In this document: positions 17,286 to 26,584 of the stretch, in pieces
How positions within the stretch are numbered: position 1 is the first letter of the stretch
Layout of the letters: each line of letters begins with the position of its first letter
Assembly (NCBI GenBank): GCA_965230615.1
Contig: OZ246012.1
Span: 4,526,001-4,590,000, forward strand
DNA: 64,000 bases
Direction: 5' to 3'
Source of the DNA: G965230615 sp965230615
GTDB lineage: Bacteria > Pseudomonadota > Gammaproteobacteria > HTCC5015
The notes under the pieces: model-generated
What the model was told of the DNA's origin: nothing
What the model saw: only the letters and a program-made list of their open reading frames with translations
Databases searched by the model: none
Translations under genes and position numbers: made by a program

Positions 17286-17460
17286 AATTGCTGCTGTGCG
17301 CGCTTAAATACTGCTTTATTGATATCCAGCATTCGTTTTTCTCGGCTGTTGTCGTCTTGCAACAACCTTTGGAGTGGCTGTATTTGGTATCACGAAAAGC
17401 CACAAATAAGGTAAAATACTGCAACTAATGTGAATCAGTGCTAGTTAATCGCATTCCAGA

Positions 17461-17490
17461 TTGACAGGGCTTTCGGCCACTTGGTATAAA
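17461..17490 (+). promoter_or_regulatory. Strong candidate sigma-70 promoter for hupB
   Basis: TTGACA (17461-17466, perfect) and TATAAA (17485-17490, five of six) are separated by 18 bases. Transcription would start near 17497, giving a leader of about 190 bases before hupB. It lies within the 404-base gap between lon and hupB, which holds no open frame I would call a gene. Confidence 0.6.
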
Positions 17491-17503
17491 AAATTGCTTT
17501 GAT

Positions 17504-17654
17504 GCTCGGGGTTGGGGTAATCCCGAGCCTTCAAGTTTCCGATTAATCATGCTTGCAAAAGGAGTCTTCAGTCGTATGACTGATGCATCATATTGCTAAA
17601 ACTTAGGTATTCCCAGATGGCCATCCCCAGATAGCTATCCGAGGGGCTCTGGGG
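17504..17654 (+). promoter_or_regulatory. Structured leader upstream of hupB
   Basis: Two inverted repeats occur between the candidate promoter and hupB. GCTCGGG (17504-17510) pairs with CCCGAGC (17522-17528) around an 11-base loop. CCCCAGA (17625-17631) pairs with TCTGGGG (17648-17654) around a 16-base loop, ending 35 bases before the start codon. Neither is followed by a T run, so they look like leader structures and not terminators. A regulatory role is inference only. Confidence 0.35.
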
Positions 17655-17689
17655 AAATATGTGTACAAAATAATCACTAAGGAAAACAA

Positions 17690-17962
17690 ATGAATAAGAC
17701 TGAATTTATTGATGCTATTTCAGATACGACTAACCTTTCAAAAGCAGATGCTGGCCGTGCGCTTGAGGCTGTGATCGATATCATCACCGAGCAGTTAAAA
17801 TCGGGTGAGCAAGTCGTTTTAACCGGCTTTGGCACCTTCCAGGCACGCCGACGTGAAGCCCGCGCGGGCCGTAATCCGCAGACAGGTGAGACAATCGAGA
17901 TAAAAGCGTCTAATGTTCCTGCATTTAAAGCTGGTAAAGCGCTGAAAGATGCCTTAAACTAG
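17690..17962 (+). CDS. hupB: DNA-binding protein HU-beta
   Basis: This 90-residue histone-like protein bends and compacts DNA. The HU signature appears as GFGTFQARRREARAGRNPQTG (about residues 45-65), with the DNA-intercalating proline arm (GRNPQTGE). The ATG follows AAGGAAAA. It lies downstream of lon, the usual lon-hupB-ppiD order, but has its own strong candidate promoter and a structured leader. Confidence 0.97.
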   Translation: MNKTEFIDAISDTTNLSKADAGRALEAVIDIITEQLKSGEQVVLTGFGTFQARRREARAGRNPQTGETIEIKASNVPAFKAGKALKDALN

Positions 17963-18008
17963 CGCGCCTTCTTCGGAGCAGCTTTTATTTAAGTTTTTAG
18001 CTGCTTTC

Positions 18009-18084
18009 GGGTGCTTAGCTCAGCTGGGAGAGCATCGCCCTTACAAGGCGAGGGTCGCAGGTTCGATCCCTGCAGCACCCACCA
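18009..18084 (+). tRNA. tRNA-Val (anticodon TAC)
   Basis: A 76-base tRNA with acceptor GGGTGCT/AGCACCC and an encoded ACCA end. The anticodon loop CTTACAA gives TAC and the T loop is GTTCGATCC. It begins 46 bases after hupB and could be cotranscribed with it. Confidence 0.96.
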
Positions 18085-18089
18085 ATATT

Positions 18090-18166
18090 GGAGTGGTAGT
18101 TCAGTTGGTTAGAATACCGGCCTGTCACGCCGGGGGTCGCGGGTTCGAGTCCCGTCCACTCCGCCA
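18090..18166 (+). tRNA. tRNA-Asp (anticodon GTC)
   Basis: A 77-base tRNA with acceptor GGAGTGG/CCACTCC, discriminator G and encoded CCA. The anticodon loop CTGTCAC gives GTC. Only five bases separate it from tRNA-Val, so the two form one transcript ending at the hairpin at 18173-18199. Confidence 0.96.
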
Positions 18167-18172
18167 TATTAC

Positions 18173-18199
18173 AAGGGGTACCCTTTTAGGGTACCCCTT
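18173..18199 (+). terminator. Terminator hairpin after tRNA-Val/tRNA-Asp
   Basis: A perfect 11-bp stem (AAGGGGTACCC with GGGTACCCCTT) closes a 5-base TTTTA loop, seven bases after tRNA-Asp. The downstream T run is weak (TTCAAG), so termination may be Rho-assisted or the hairpin may mark the processed 3' end. Confidence 0.6.
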
Positions 18200-18416
18200 C
18201 AAGTATGGAAGCCTTAAAAGTAAGTCGCCTTTGTTGATAAAAAAGGGGCGGTTAAAATATCAGTACAGCATGTGCTGAGCAAAGCTGTTAAAATTACACG
18301 CTTTGATGGGGGGCCCTGCAGTATGTTCTGGCAACGCCAGGCACAAATATTGTAAGGGTGGCTACAGCAAGTAAGGAACTTGCTGATAAACATAAAGCTG
18401 AGCGAGAGAAACCACT

Positions 18417-20360
18417 ATGTTGCTGGCTATTAGAGATAAAATCACCGGTATCGTCGCCTGGGGTATCGTCCTACTGATCAGTATCCCTTTTGTATTCTTC
18501 GGTTTACAGGATTATTTCAGCCCGGGTGGTGAAAACTATGCTGTCATCGTCAATGGCGAAGAAGTGCCCATGAATGATTATGATTTTGCCTTGGGTAATA
18601 ATCGTCAAGTTATGCTGCAGCAGTTCGGTGGCCGCTTTCCTGAATTTTTTGATGCCGAGGCGCATTTGCGCAAGCAAACACTCGATCAACTGATTCGTCG
18701 TGAGCTGATTTTGCAGGTCATCGACAAATACAACTACCGTATTTCGACACAGCAGGTCGCTCAAGTCATCCAAGATCAAGAGTACTTCAAAGTTGACGGC
18801 AAGTTCGACCCCGAAGCTTACCAGCGTCAGCTACAATCGGTAGGTTATTCACAACAGCGCTACGAGTTAGAGCAAGCTCAGCAAACGCTGGCTAACCAGA
18901 TTCAAAGTAGCTTACAGGCTACCGCTTTTGTCTCTTCGCAAGAACTCAATGCTTTTGCCAAGCTCAATGGCCAAACGCGTGATTTTGATTATGCGAAACT
19001 ACCGCTAAGCGCTTACAAAACCGGCCTGAAAGTAGAAGAGGCTGCAATTGCGGAGTACTACGAAGCGAATAAAGACGGTTTGAAAACCGACGCCAAAGTC
19101 AGTATCGAATATGTCGAACTTAAGCTCAGTGATTTAGCCGCAGAGGTTGCTGTTGATGAGCCGCTGTTAGAAAGCCTCTATCAAGATGCAATTGCTCAGG
19201 GTAGTTATGTAACAGAAGAAAGTCGTGAAGCTAGCCATATCCTTATTCAATTATCCAGCGATGCTGATGATGCTGCTACCCAAGCCAAGCAAGCTGAAGC
19301 AGAAGCGGTGCTTGCGGAGCTCAAAGCGGGTAAAGACTTTGCTGCTTTGGCGAAAGACAAGTCGAATGACCCAGGCTCTGCGAGTAAAGGCGGTTCATTG
19401 GGCGAGGTACGTCGCGGCCAGCAAACCAAAACATTTGAAGACGCCTTGTTTGCCTTGGAAGAAGGCGCTTACAGTGATGTGGTTAAGACACGCTTCGGTT
19501 TTCATATCATTAAGGCTGACAAAATCAAGCCACCGGTAACCAAGCCATTTGCTGAAGTGCGTGCTGATATAGAAGCTGAATATCGTAGTGAGCAGGCTGA
19601 AAAAGCATTTAGTGATAAAATCGAAGTGTTAGCCAATTTAAGCTTTGAACAGAATGATGGCTTATCAGTTGCCGCTGACGGTATATCCACTGAGGTACAA
19701 AGCACTGAGCTGTTTACGGCGGATAACGGTGAGGGGATTGCCAAGTATCATCAAATCCGTACAGCCGCATTTGATGATCAGGTCTTATTAGATGGCCGCA
19801 ACTCAGATATCGTTGAAGTTGATACTAACCATGCTGTTGTTCTAAGGCTAAAAGAGCAGGAAGCAAGTCGTAGCAAAACACTTGACGAAGCACGTACCGA
19901 AATTATTGCTGAGTTGGAAACACAGCAGGCCAAAGAAAAACTGCTGGAAGCGGTCAAGTTTGTTGAGTCTCAGGCCAATGATGACAATACCTTCCAGGAC
20001 GCCGTCAAAAAATATGCCGCTGAGTATAAAGCTGTGGAAGCAGCTAAGCGTGTTGGTGGAGAGACGCCGCGTGAAATACTTGATCAAGCATTTGCCTTGG
20101 CTAAGCCAAACTCAAGTGAGTTATCTGTTAAGCGTATCGAGCTGCTCAATGGTGATCAGGCGATTGTGCGATTAAAAGCGGTTAAAGATGGTGATATTCA
20201 ATGGTTGCAAGAGCAAGAGCGTGAACAGCTAACGAATCGTTTGCTTGGCTCTCGTGGCCGGTTTGATTTTGCAGCTGCTCTAGCTGACATCAAAGAGAAT
20301 GCAACGATAGTGATTAACACTGACTTAGACACAGCAGAAGACAGTGAAACAGATAGCTAA
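18417..20360 (+). CDS. ppiD: Periplasmic folding chaperone PpiD
   Basis: PpiD is an inner-membrane-anchored SurA-like chaperone that helps proteins leaving the Sec translocon. It has one N-terminal membrane segment (about residues 12-34), a SurA_N-like helical region, and a parvulin-type domain with ASHILIQL (about 269), NDPGSASKGGSLG and the FGFHIIKADKI end (about 360). A long acidic C-terminal region follows. Length is 647 residues. The family's parvulin domain is often catalytically inactive; activity here is unknown. It lies last in the lon-hupB-ppiD series and ends at a strong terminator. Confidence 0.94.
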   Translation: MLLAIRDKITGIVAWGIVLLISIPFVFFGLQDYFSPGGENYAVIVNGEEVPMNDYDFALGNNRQVMLQQFGGRFPEFFDAEAHLRKQTLDQLIRRELILQVIDKYNYRISTQQVAQVIQDQEYFKVDGKFDPEAYQRQLQSVGYSQQRYELEQAQQTLANQIQSSLQATAFVSSQELNAFAKLNGQTRDFDYAKLPLSAYKTGLKVEEAAIAEYYEANKDGLKTDAKVSIEYVELKLSDLAAEVAVDEPLLESLYQDAIAQGSYVTEESREASHILIQLSSDADDAATQAKQAEAEAVLAELKAGKDFAALAKDKSNDPGSASKGGSLGEVRRGQQTKTFEDALFALEEGAYSDVVKTRFGFHIIKADKIKPPVTKPFAEVRADIEAEYRSEQAEKAFSDKIEVLANLSFEQNDGLSVAADGISTEVQSTELFTADNGEGIAKYHQIRTAAFDDQVLLDGRNSDIVEVDTNHAVVLRLKEQEASRSKTLDEARTEIIAELETQQAKEKLLEAVKFVESQANDDNTFQDAVKKYAAEYKAVEAAKRVGGETPREILDQAFALAKPNSSELSVKRIELLNGDQAIVRLKAVKDGDIQWLQEQEREQLTNRLLGSRGRFDFAAALADIKENATIVINTDLDTAEDSETDS

Positions 20361-20381
20361 TTAATTATTAAGCTTTAAATT

Positions 20382-20413
20382 AAAAAAGCCCGCACAGTGT
20401 GCGGGCTTTTTTT
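20382..20413. terminator. Bidirectional Rho-independent terminator between ppiD and fabI
   Basis: AAAAAAGCCCGCAC pairs with GTGCGGGCTTTTTT around a 3-base loop, with an A run on one side and seven T on the other. It lies between the converging ppiD and fabI genes and can end transcription in both directions. Confidence 0.9.
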
Positions 20414-20440
20414 ATGGTCATACTGGACTGCCAGTGCTGT

Positions 20441-21244
20441 TTAGCTACTGGCTTCTGCATCAGGCAGCGACATACCGGTACGGCTATAACCACCGTCGAC
20501 ATAAACCGTCTCGCCCGTAATGCCAGAAGCCAAATCGGAGCAGAGAAATGCTGCTGCATTACCCACATCTTCTTTAGTGACATTGCGGCCAATAGGTGCG
20601 ACATCGGCGACATGATCCAGAATTTTGCGAAAGTTACCAATACCCGAAGCCGCCAGCGTCTTAATAGGGCCCGCAGAAACCGCGTTGACACGACCACCGA
20701 TGCCGCCTAATGACTTAGCCATATAGCGCACATTCGCTTCCAGACTGGCCTTGGCTAGCCCCATGGTGTTGTAGTTCGGTACAGCGCGATCAGCGCCCAG
20801 ATAGGTCAATGTCAGCAGCGCAGGGTTATTGCCTTTCGCGAGCATCTCTTTGCCCGCTTTTGCTAATGCAGCAAAGCTGTAAGCACTGATGTCATGGGCA
20901 ATACGAAAGCCTTCGCGAGTCACATTATCTAAGTAGTCACCCCGGACTTGATCAGCAGGTGCAAAACCGACCGAGTGTACTAAAATATCCAGACCATCCC
21001 AGTGCTTACCAAGCTCCTCAAAAACACCTGCAATTTCCGCATCATCCTCAACATTGCAAGGTGCGGTGATTGTCGAGCCTAGCTCTGCTGCAAATTTAAT
21101 AACACGGTCTTTGAGCCGGTCACCTTGGTAAGTGAATGCCAATTCTGCGCCTTCTCGATGCATTGCCTGTGCAATGCCCCAAGCGATTGATTTGTTGCTG
21201 GCAACACCAACAATAAGGGCGCGCTTGCCACTGAGAAACCCCAT
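20441..21244 (-). CDS. fabI: Enoyl-[acyl-carrier-protein] reductase [NADH] FabI
   Basis: FabI catalyses the last reduction of each fatty-acid elongation cycle and is the target of triclosan in other species. The N-terminal NAD-binding segment is GVASNKSIAWG, and the catalytic tyrosine/lysine pair is seen in YLGADRA and NYNTMGLAKAS. Length is 267 residues. I prefer the ATG at 21244 because GGAGAAGA lies just upstream and the product then begins MGFLSGKR like its homologues; an ATG four codons earlier is within that ribosome-binding site. Confidence 0.96.
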   Translation of the reverse strand: MGFLSGKRALIVGVASNKSIAWGIAQAMHREGAELAFTYQGDRLKDRVIKFAAELGSTITAPCNVEDDAEIAGVFEELGKHWDGLDILVHSVGFAPADQVRGDYLDNVTREGFRIAHDISAYSFAALAKAGKEMLAKGNNPALLTLTYLGADRAVPNYNTMGLAKASLEANVRYMAKSLGGIGGRVNAVSAGPIKTLAASGIGNFRKILDHVADVAPIGRNVTKEDVGNAAAFLCSDLASGITGETVYVDGGYSRTGMSLPDAEASS

Positions 21245-21333
21245 ATTCTTCTCCATCGAGTCACGTTGAAAGCCAGCGATGATACTATGCTGGGGGGGGA
21301 AATGGTAATAATTTATCTTTTGGATGGGGTTAT

Positions 21334-21412
21334 GCCCTTTAGGGCGGGTTACTTTTGACAGAAAACTGCTCTTGTATTTTCTGCACTTACCGTATCCCTG
21401 CGGTAACCCGCC
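21334..21412. repeat. Inverted repeats between fabI and the opp operon
   Basis: GCCCTTTAGGGC at 21334-21345 is a short hairpin. GGCGGGTTAC at 21343-21352 has an exact inverted copy GTAACCCGCC at 21403-21412. The pair lies just beyond the end of the opp ATPase gene and before fabI, so it may form a weak terminator or mRNA 3' structure. No T run follows either stem. Confidence 0.4.
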
Positions 21413-21426
21413 TACCAGGGCGGAAC

Positions 21427-23073
21427 CTAGCCATCAAATGGAATACGTTGTCGCTGCCGTTCAATTTTAGGGTCGGGTATGGGAATAGCCGATAGCAATG
21501 ATCTTGTATAAGCATGTTGTGGATTGGCAAACAAGGTTTCGGTATCGCCAGTTTCGACAATTTTACCACGATACATCACTGCAATACGGTCTGAGATATA
21601 GCGCACCACTGATAAGTCATGCGATACAAATATCATGGTTAAGGCGTGTTGTTGGCTAAGTTCTAATAACAGCTCTAATATCTGAGCCTGAATAGTCACA
21701 TCTAAGGCAGAAACAGGTTCATCAGCAATAATTAATTTTGGTTGTGGCGCCAGGGCGCGTGCGATAGCAATGCGTTGCCGTTGCCCACCGGAAAATTCAT
21801 GGGGATATTTTCGAATATAGCGGCGTTCCAGGCCAACATTGTCCATAAGCGTGTAGACATGTTTGAGCACATTGTCCGGTGTTGCAATACTATGCAACAG
21901 CAATGGCTCTGCCAGTGTATCGAATACCGTCATACGTGGATTTAATGAGGCATACGGGTCTTGAAAGATCATTTGAAAGTCGCTACGTGCGGCTTTTAAG
22001 GCTGGCCCGTTAAGAGTATGGATATCAGTGCCATTGAATGTGATGTTGCCACTGGTAATGTTAACCAAGCGCATCACTGTTCTACCCAGGGTCGACTTAC
22101 CTGAGCCAGATTCTCCCACCAAACCGAGAATTTCACCGTGACGGACTTGTAGTGAAACGCCGTCGACAGCTTTTACCTGGCTTTTTAAGCGTTTAATTAA
22201 TGCGCCCTGATAAATAGGAAAGTAAGTAGAAACATTGTTGAGTTCTAACACATGCCCATCATTAACAATATTGGCGGCGACAGGTTTGGCTGAAGTGGGA
22301 ATTGAGCTTAACAAAGATTTGGTATAAGGGTGCTGATGCTGATAAAAAATAGTATCCGTATCGCCTTGTTCAACAATTTTACCACGATGCATAACCAATA
22401 CACGGTTTGCCAAACCAGCCACAACGCCCAAGTCATGCGTGATAAAAATAACAGAGAGTTGGCGGTTTTTTTGCAGGCCTTTGATAAGGTCAATAATTTG
22501 CGCCTGAATGGTTACGTCAAGTGCGGTAGTGGGTTCATCTGCGATAAGCAGCTCTGGCTCGGTAATTAAAGCCATTGCAATCATCACGCGTTGTCGCATA
22601 CCGCCTGAAAATTGATGAGGGTATTGGTCCATGCGCTGTGCAGCATCGTCTATGCCGACTTCTTCTAAAGCAGCAATAGCTTGTTGTCGTGCAGCAGCTT
22701 TGTCGAGTTTTTTATGCAAGCGTAGCGGTTCAATTAATTGTTCACTAATGCGCATAAAAGGATTTAAGGATGTCATTGGGTCTTGGAAGATCATGCTAAT
22801 GCGTGCCCCACGTAAGCGACGCAATGCCTGTTCATCAGCTTTGAGTAAGTCGATACCATCAAAGTGAGCAGTACCACTTTCAATGTTGCCCGGCGGGCTG
22901 GGGATCAAGCCCAATAAACTATAGCAAGACACAGACTTACCTGAACCTGATTCGCCGACAATACCTAATATTTCGCCTTTATTTAAGGTAAAGCTAATAT
23001 CGTCAACGGCTTTGATAATGCCATCCCGCGTATGGAAATAGGTTCGCAAGTTATTAACGTCGAGTAATGTCAT
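21427..23073 (-). CDS. Oligopeptide ABC transporter, fused double ATP-binding protein
   Basis: This 548-residue protein contains two complete ABC ATPase domains of the OppD and OppF types in one chain, as in YejF and GsiA. Both halves have Walker A (GESGSGKS), the ABC signature (SGGMRQR in the first, SGGQRQR in the second), Walker B ending in ADEPTTALD or ADEPVSALD, and a HDL switch. Each half ends with the oligopeptide/dipeptide C-terminal HPYTKSLL or HAYTRSLL element. The ATG at 23073 is 10 bases after oppC; an upstream TTG is less likely. It energises the OppBC permease encoded just upstream. Confidence 0.92.
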   Translation of the reverse strand: MTLLDVNNLRTYFHTRDGIIKAVDDISFTLNKGEILGIVGESGSGKSVSCYSLLGLIPSPPGNIESGTAHFDGIDLLKADEQALRRLRGARISMIFQDPMTSLNPFMRISEQLIEPLRLHKKLDKAAARQQAIAALEEVGIDDAAQRMDQYPHQFSGGMRQRVMIAMALITEPELLIADEPTTALDVTIQAQIIDLIKGLQKNRQLSVIFITHDLGVVAGLANRVLVMHRGKIVEQGDTDTIFYQHQHPYTKSLLSSIPTSAKPVAANIVNDGHVLELNNVSTYFPIYQGALIKRLKSQVKAVDGVSLQVRHGEILGLVGESGSGKSTLGRTVMRLVNITSGNITFNGTDIHTLNGPALKAARSDFQMIFQDPYASLNPRMTVFDTLAEPLLLHSIATPDNVLKHVYTLMDNVGLERRYIRKYPHEFSGGQRQRIAIARALAPQPKLIIADEPVSALDVTIQAQILELLLELSQQHALTMIFVSHDLSVVRYISDRIAVMYRGKIVETGDTETLFANPQHAYTRSLLSAIPIPDPKIERQRQRIPFDG

Positions 23074-23082
23074 AATCAATAT

Positions 23083-23979
23083 TTAATCTTTTGAGACACG
23101 TGGGTCTAAAGCATCTCGCAAGCCATCACCAAGAAAGTTAAATGAAAATAAAGTCACTGATAAAACGATACCAGGGAAAATAAGTAGCCATGGGTATTCT
23201 TCCATGGTTTCCACGCCGTGTGAAATCAGCAATCCCCATGAACTTTGTGGTGGTTGAATACCTAAACCTAAAAAGCTCAAGAAAGATTCCAGTAAGATCA
23301 CGCTAGGAATAGTGAGCGTGGTGTAGACAATGATTGGGCCGAGTACATTTGGTATAAGATGGCGGCGAATAATTTGCCATTTTGATAAGCCCATTGCCAC
23401 AGCGGCTTCCACGAACTCCTGTCGCTTGATAGATAATACCTGGCCGCGGACAATGCGTGCCATGGTTAGCCACTCAATAGCACCTATCGCTAAAAACAGT
23501 AATAACATGCTTCGACCAAAAATAACCATTAACAAAATAATGAAAATGGTAAATGGTAGCGCATATAAAATATCGACAGTGCGCATCATAAAGGCATCTA
23601 CCCGGCCGCCGAGATAACCTGAGATAGTGCCCCAGAGCACCCCAATACACAGTGCGACACTGGTAGCAATAAAGCCTACCATTAATGACACACGACTACC
23701 GTACATGACACGTGTTAATAAATCACGGCCAAGTACATCAGTACCCAGCCAATGTTGGGCTGATGGCCCTGAGGCGCCAAGGTCTAGGTTTTGTGCTTCG
23801 TAAGAATAAGGTGCTATCCAGGGTGTTAGTAAGGCAATAAGCGTAATAAATATCATCAAATACAGGCCAAGCATGGCTAACTGATTTTTACGCAATCGAG
23901 TCCAGGCATCTTGCCAGAGTGAAGTGCCTTCTTCTGTTATTGCTGGTGCCGCTATATCGTCTTGTATGGCTTTTTGCAT
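23083..23979 (-). CDS. oppC: Oligopeptide ABC transporter permease OppC
   Basis: This is an inner-membrane permease subunit with an N-terminal cytoplasmic segment and about six membrane helices. It carries the OppC N-terminal HWLGTDVLGRDLLTRV motif and the EAA loop that contacts the ATPase (EAAVAMGLSKWQIIRRHLIPN). The ATG at 23979, two bases after the oppB stop, gives 298 residues; an in-frame start 14 codons earlier overlaps oppB and is possible. It pairs with OppB to form the channel. Confidence 0.93.
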   Translation of the reverse strand: MQKAIQDDIAAPAITEEGTSLWQDAWTRLRKNQLAMLGLYLMIFITLIALLTPWIAPYSYEAQNLDLGASGPSAQHWLGTDVLGRDLLTRVMYGSRVSLMVGFIATSVALCIGVLWGTISGYLGGRVDAFMMRTVDILYALPFTIFIILLMVIFGRSMLLLFLAIGAIEWLTMARIVRGQVLSIKRQEFVEAAVAMGLSKWQIIRRHLIPNVLGPIIVYTTLTIPSVILLESFLSFLGLGIQPPQSSWGLLISHGVETMEEYPWLLIFPGIVLSVTLFSFNFLGDGLRDALDPRVSKD

Positions 23980-23981
23980 GA

Positions 23982-24911
23982 TTAGTTTGATAGCTCCTGA
24001 CGTAGCTTGGGATTCAGCCACACGATAAGAATATCGGAAAGTAGATTAAACAGAATAATCAAAGCCGATATAAAAACGGTTGTCCCCATAATCATGGTGT
24101 AGTCTCGATTAAATGCTGCTTGTACATAGAAGCGGCCTAAGCCCGGTATTTGAAAAATCGTCTCCACCACAAATGAGCCTGCTAATAAGCCTGCTGCTGC
24201 AGGTCCCATAAAGGCGACGACGGGCAATAAGCCGCCACGAATAGCATGTTTAATAACGATTTGCCACTGAGGCAGACCTTTGGCTTTCGCGGTACGTATA
24301 TAGTCTTGTGATAATACCTCTAGCATACCGCCACGGCTTAAGCGTGCAATATAAGCGGCATAGCCTGAGCCGAGTGTGATTGCCGGTAATATTTTGTCAC
24401 CACTCAAACTGCCCCAGCCGGTTACAGGCAGCCATTCTAAATAAATAGCAAATACCAGAACCAATAAAGGCCCTAGAACAAAAGAGGGGACACATATTCC
24501 CAACATGGCCAACGACATTGGGATATAGTCTTGCAGGGTATTGGTTTTTAATGCAGCAAATATGCCTGCTAACAGACCAAAAAATACTGCAACTAATAAG
24601 GCATAACAGCCCAGCTCAAAAGTCACCGGGAAGCCTTGGCTAATCATTTCTGTGACTGAGCGACTGGGAAACTTGAAAGAAGGACCGAAGTCTCCCTTGG
24701 CGAGGTTGCCTAAATAGTCAAAGTATTGTTGATACAGTGGTTGATCAAGTTTATATCGGGCATTGAGTTGCTTAAGGACTTCTGGTGGCACATTTTTTTC
24801 AGCATCAAAAGGGCCGCCAGGGGCGATACGCACCATAAAAAAGGTAATCGTTATCACAGCCAGTAATACTGGGATAGCCTGTAATAAGCGCTTGAGAATA
24901 AACTTTAGCAT
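23982..24911 (-). CDS. oppB: Oligopeptide ABC transporter permease OppB
   Basis: This is the partner permease, about 309 residues with roughly six membrane helices. It begins MLKFILKRLLQAIPVL, closely matching OppB, which is why I chose the ATG at 24911 over an upstream in-frame ATG. The early APGGPFDAE segment and the EAA-type loop (AKAKGLPQWQIVIKHAIR) are characteristic. It lies between oppA and oppC in a compact minus-strand operon. Confidence 0.94.
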   Translation of the reverse strand: MLKFILKRLLQAIPVLLAVITITFFMVRIAPGGPFDAEKNVPPEVLKQLNARYKLDQPLYQQYFDYLGNLAKGDFGPSFKFPSRSVTEMISQGFPVTFELGCYALLVAVFFGLLAGIFAALKTNTLQDYIPMSLAMLGICVPSFVLGPLLVLVFAIYLEWLPVTGWGSLSGDKILPAITLGSGYAAYIARLSRGGMLEVLSQDYIRTAKAKGLPQWQIVIKHAIRGGLLPVVAFMGPAAAGLLAGSFVVETIFQIPGLGRFYVQAAFNRDYTMIMGTTVFISALIILFNLLSDILIVWLNPKLRQELSN

Positions 24912-24933
24912 GTAAGCTTTATACCTTCGGTCG

Positions 24934-26571
24934 TTATTGGCTGGCACTAGCCTCTAATGAAACATATTTTAAAGGGTGGTAGTCCAGTATGTTAGAGTAC
25001 CAGCCTTTTACATCAGGGTGTTTTAAGTACGTATTGGTATAAGTATACAGCGGTAGGATAGGTGCTTGCTCAACGAGAATCTTTTCGGCTTCTTGAAAGT
25101 AAGCATAACGTTGTGCTTGATCATTGGTTTGGGCGGCTAAGGCAATCAACTCATCATAGCGTGCATTTGACCAGCCCGTTCTGTTATTGCCGCTGCCTGT
25201 AATATACATATCTAAAAAAGTATTGGGATCGAGATAATCACCGATCCAACCTTGACGGGCGATTTGGTAGTTTTTGGTGCGGGTGCTATCTAAGTACACC
25301 TTCCAGTCTTGGTTGTGTAAACCAATGTCGATATTTAAAGCCTGCTTCCACATTTGCTGAATAGCAACCGCAATTTTTCGATGACCTTCTGAGGTATTGA
25401 ATAGCATTTCAAGTTTAGGGAAGTTTTCACCATTAGGGTATCCTGCTTCTGCTAATAAGGCTTGAGCTTTTTCGATATTAAATTCAATTTTAGCCTCGGC
25501 GGTATAACCCATTGTGTCTGGCGGCGTTAAGTTATAAGCAGGAATCTGGCCAGACTTGGTAACCTTGTCGACGATTTTTTGGCGATCTATTGACATGGCC
25601 AAAGCAAGCCTAACTCGGTGGTCATCGAGTGGCTTGATAGTGGTGTTAAACAAATAGAAATAAGTGCCTAAGAATGGGTCGGTATAAATAAGGTGAGGTT
25701 TGTCTTTTCGGTAGACAGCAACTTTTTCGATAGGTACGGTCAGCGTGATATGCAACTGCTCGGCACGAAACATTTGTTCAGCAACAGTGTCTTTGGCAAC
25801 CGGGTAGTAGTGTGCGCCTTGTAATTTAACGTTGTCAGCATCCCAATAGCTAGGGTTTTTGCTGATGCTCAGGACTTTATTGGGTACCCATTCTGTTAGT
25901 ACAAAAGGGCCGTTGCTGACAATATTGCCCGGTCGAGTCCACTTGGTACCACGCTCATCCATTTGGCCAAACTTTTCAATAGTAGCCTTGTGTACTGGAT
26001 ACATACTGTGGTGGTCGAGTAGTTGTAAAAAGTAAGCTGACGGTGCGATAAGCTCTATTTGCAGTGTATTGTTATCCAGTGCTTTAACACCAACCTCAGA
26101 GAAATCTTTGATCTCCCCCTTGTGGAAGGCTTTAGCATTTTTTACCTGATACAAAGAATAAGCATATTGATTACCTAAACCAGGCGACAATGCGCGTTGC
26201 CAGGAATAAGTAAAATCCTGTGCTGTGATTGGATCACCGTTAGACCATTTGGCTGCTTGGCGGATATTAAACGTATACAGCTTGCCATCTTCTGAAACTT
26301 CCCAAGATGCTGCAACCGCGGGTGTTGGTTCAAGTGTTTGCGGGTCTTTGGCAATCAGCCCTTCGAAAATGGCATGTTGGATACGATACTCTGGCATGCC
26401 GGTGGTGATATGTGGATCCAGCCCCTGTGGTTCATCACCGTTGCTTAAGTGTATTTCCTGGGCGGCGGTCCCTTTGCTAACATTCGTCTCATTATTGCCT
26501 CCGCAGGCAATCAAATTGAAACCGATTGTGATCAAAAGTGATGTCACAGCGAAGTGTTTACTTAAACTCAT
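24934..26571 (-). CDS. oppA: Oligopeptide-binding lipoprotein OppA
   Basis: This is the substrate-binding protein of the importer, family SBP_bac_5, 545 residues. The N-terminus is a lipoprotein signal peptide ending in LIAC-GGNN, so the mature protein would be lipid-anchored, unlike the soluble E. coli OppA. Diagnostic segments are GDEPQGLDPH, the WSNGDPITAQDFTYSW signature and NGPFVLTEW. It is first in the operon oppA-oppB-oppC-ATPase and should be the most highly expressed member. A GGAG ribosome-binding site precedes the ATG, and a tandem 16-bp repeat lies just upstream. Confidence 0.93.
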   Translation of the reverse strand: MSLSKHFAVTSLLITIGFNLIACGGNNETNVSKGTAAQEIHLSNGDEPQGLDPHITTGMPEYRIQHAIFEGLIAKDPQTLEPTPAVAASWEVSEDGKLYTFNIRQAAKWSNGDPITAQDFTYSWQRALSPGLGNQYAYSLYQVKNAKAFHKGEIKDFSEVGVKALDNNTLQIELIAPSAYFLQLLDHHSMYPVHKATIEKFGQMDERGTKWTRPGNIVSNGPFVLTEWVPNKVLSISKNPSYWDADNVKLQGAHYYPVAKDTVAEQMFRAEQLHITLTVPIEKVAVYRKDKPHLIYTDPFLGTYFYLFNTTIKPLDDHRVRLALAMSIDRQKIVDKVTKSGQIPAYNLTPPDTMGYTAEAKIEFNIEKAQALLAEAGYPNGENFPKLEMLFNTSEGHRKIAVAIQQMWKQALNIDIGLHNQDWKVYLDSTRTKNYQIARQGWIGDYLDPNTFLDMYITGSGNNRTGWSNARYDELIALAAQTNDQAQRYAYFQEAEKILVEQAPILPLYTYTNTYLKHPDVKGWYSNILDYHPLKYVSLEASASQ

Positions 26572-26584
26572 AATTGCTCCATTA

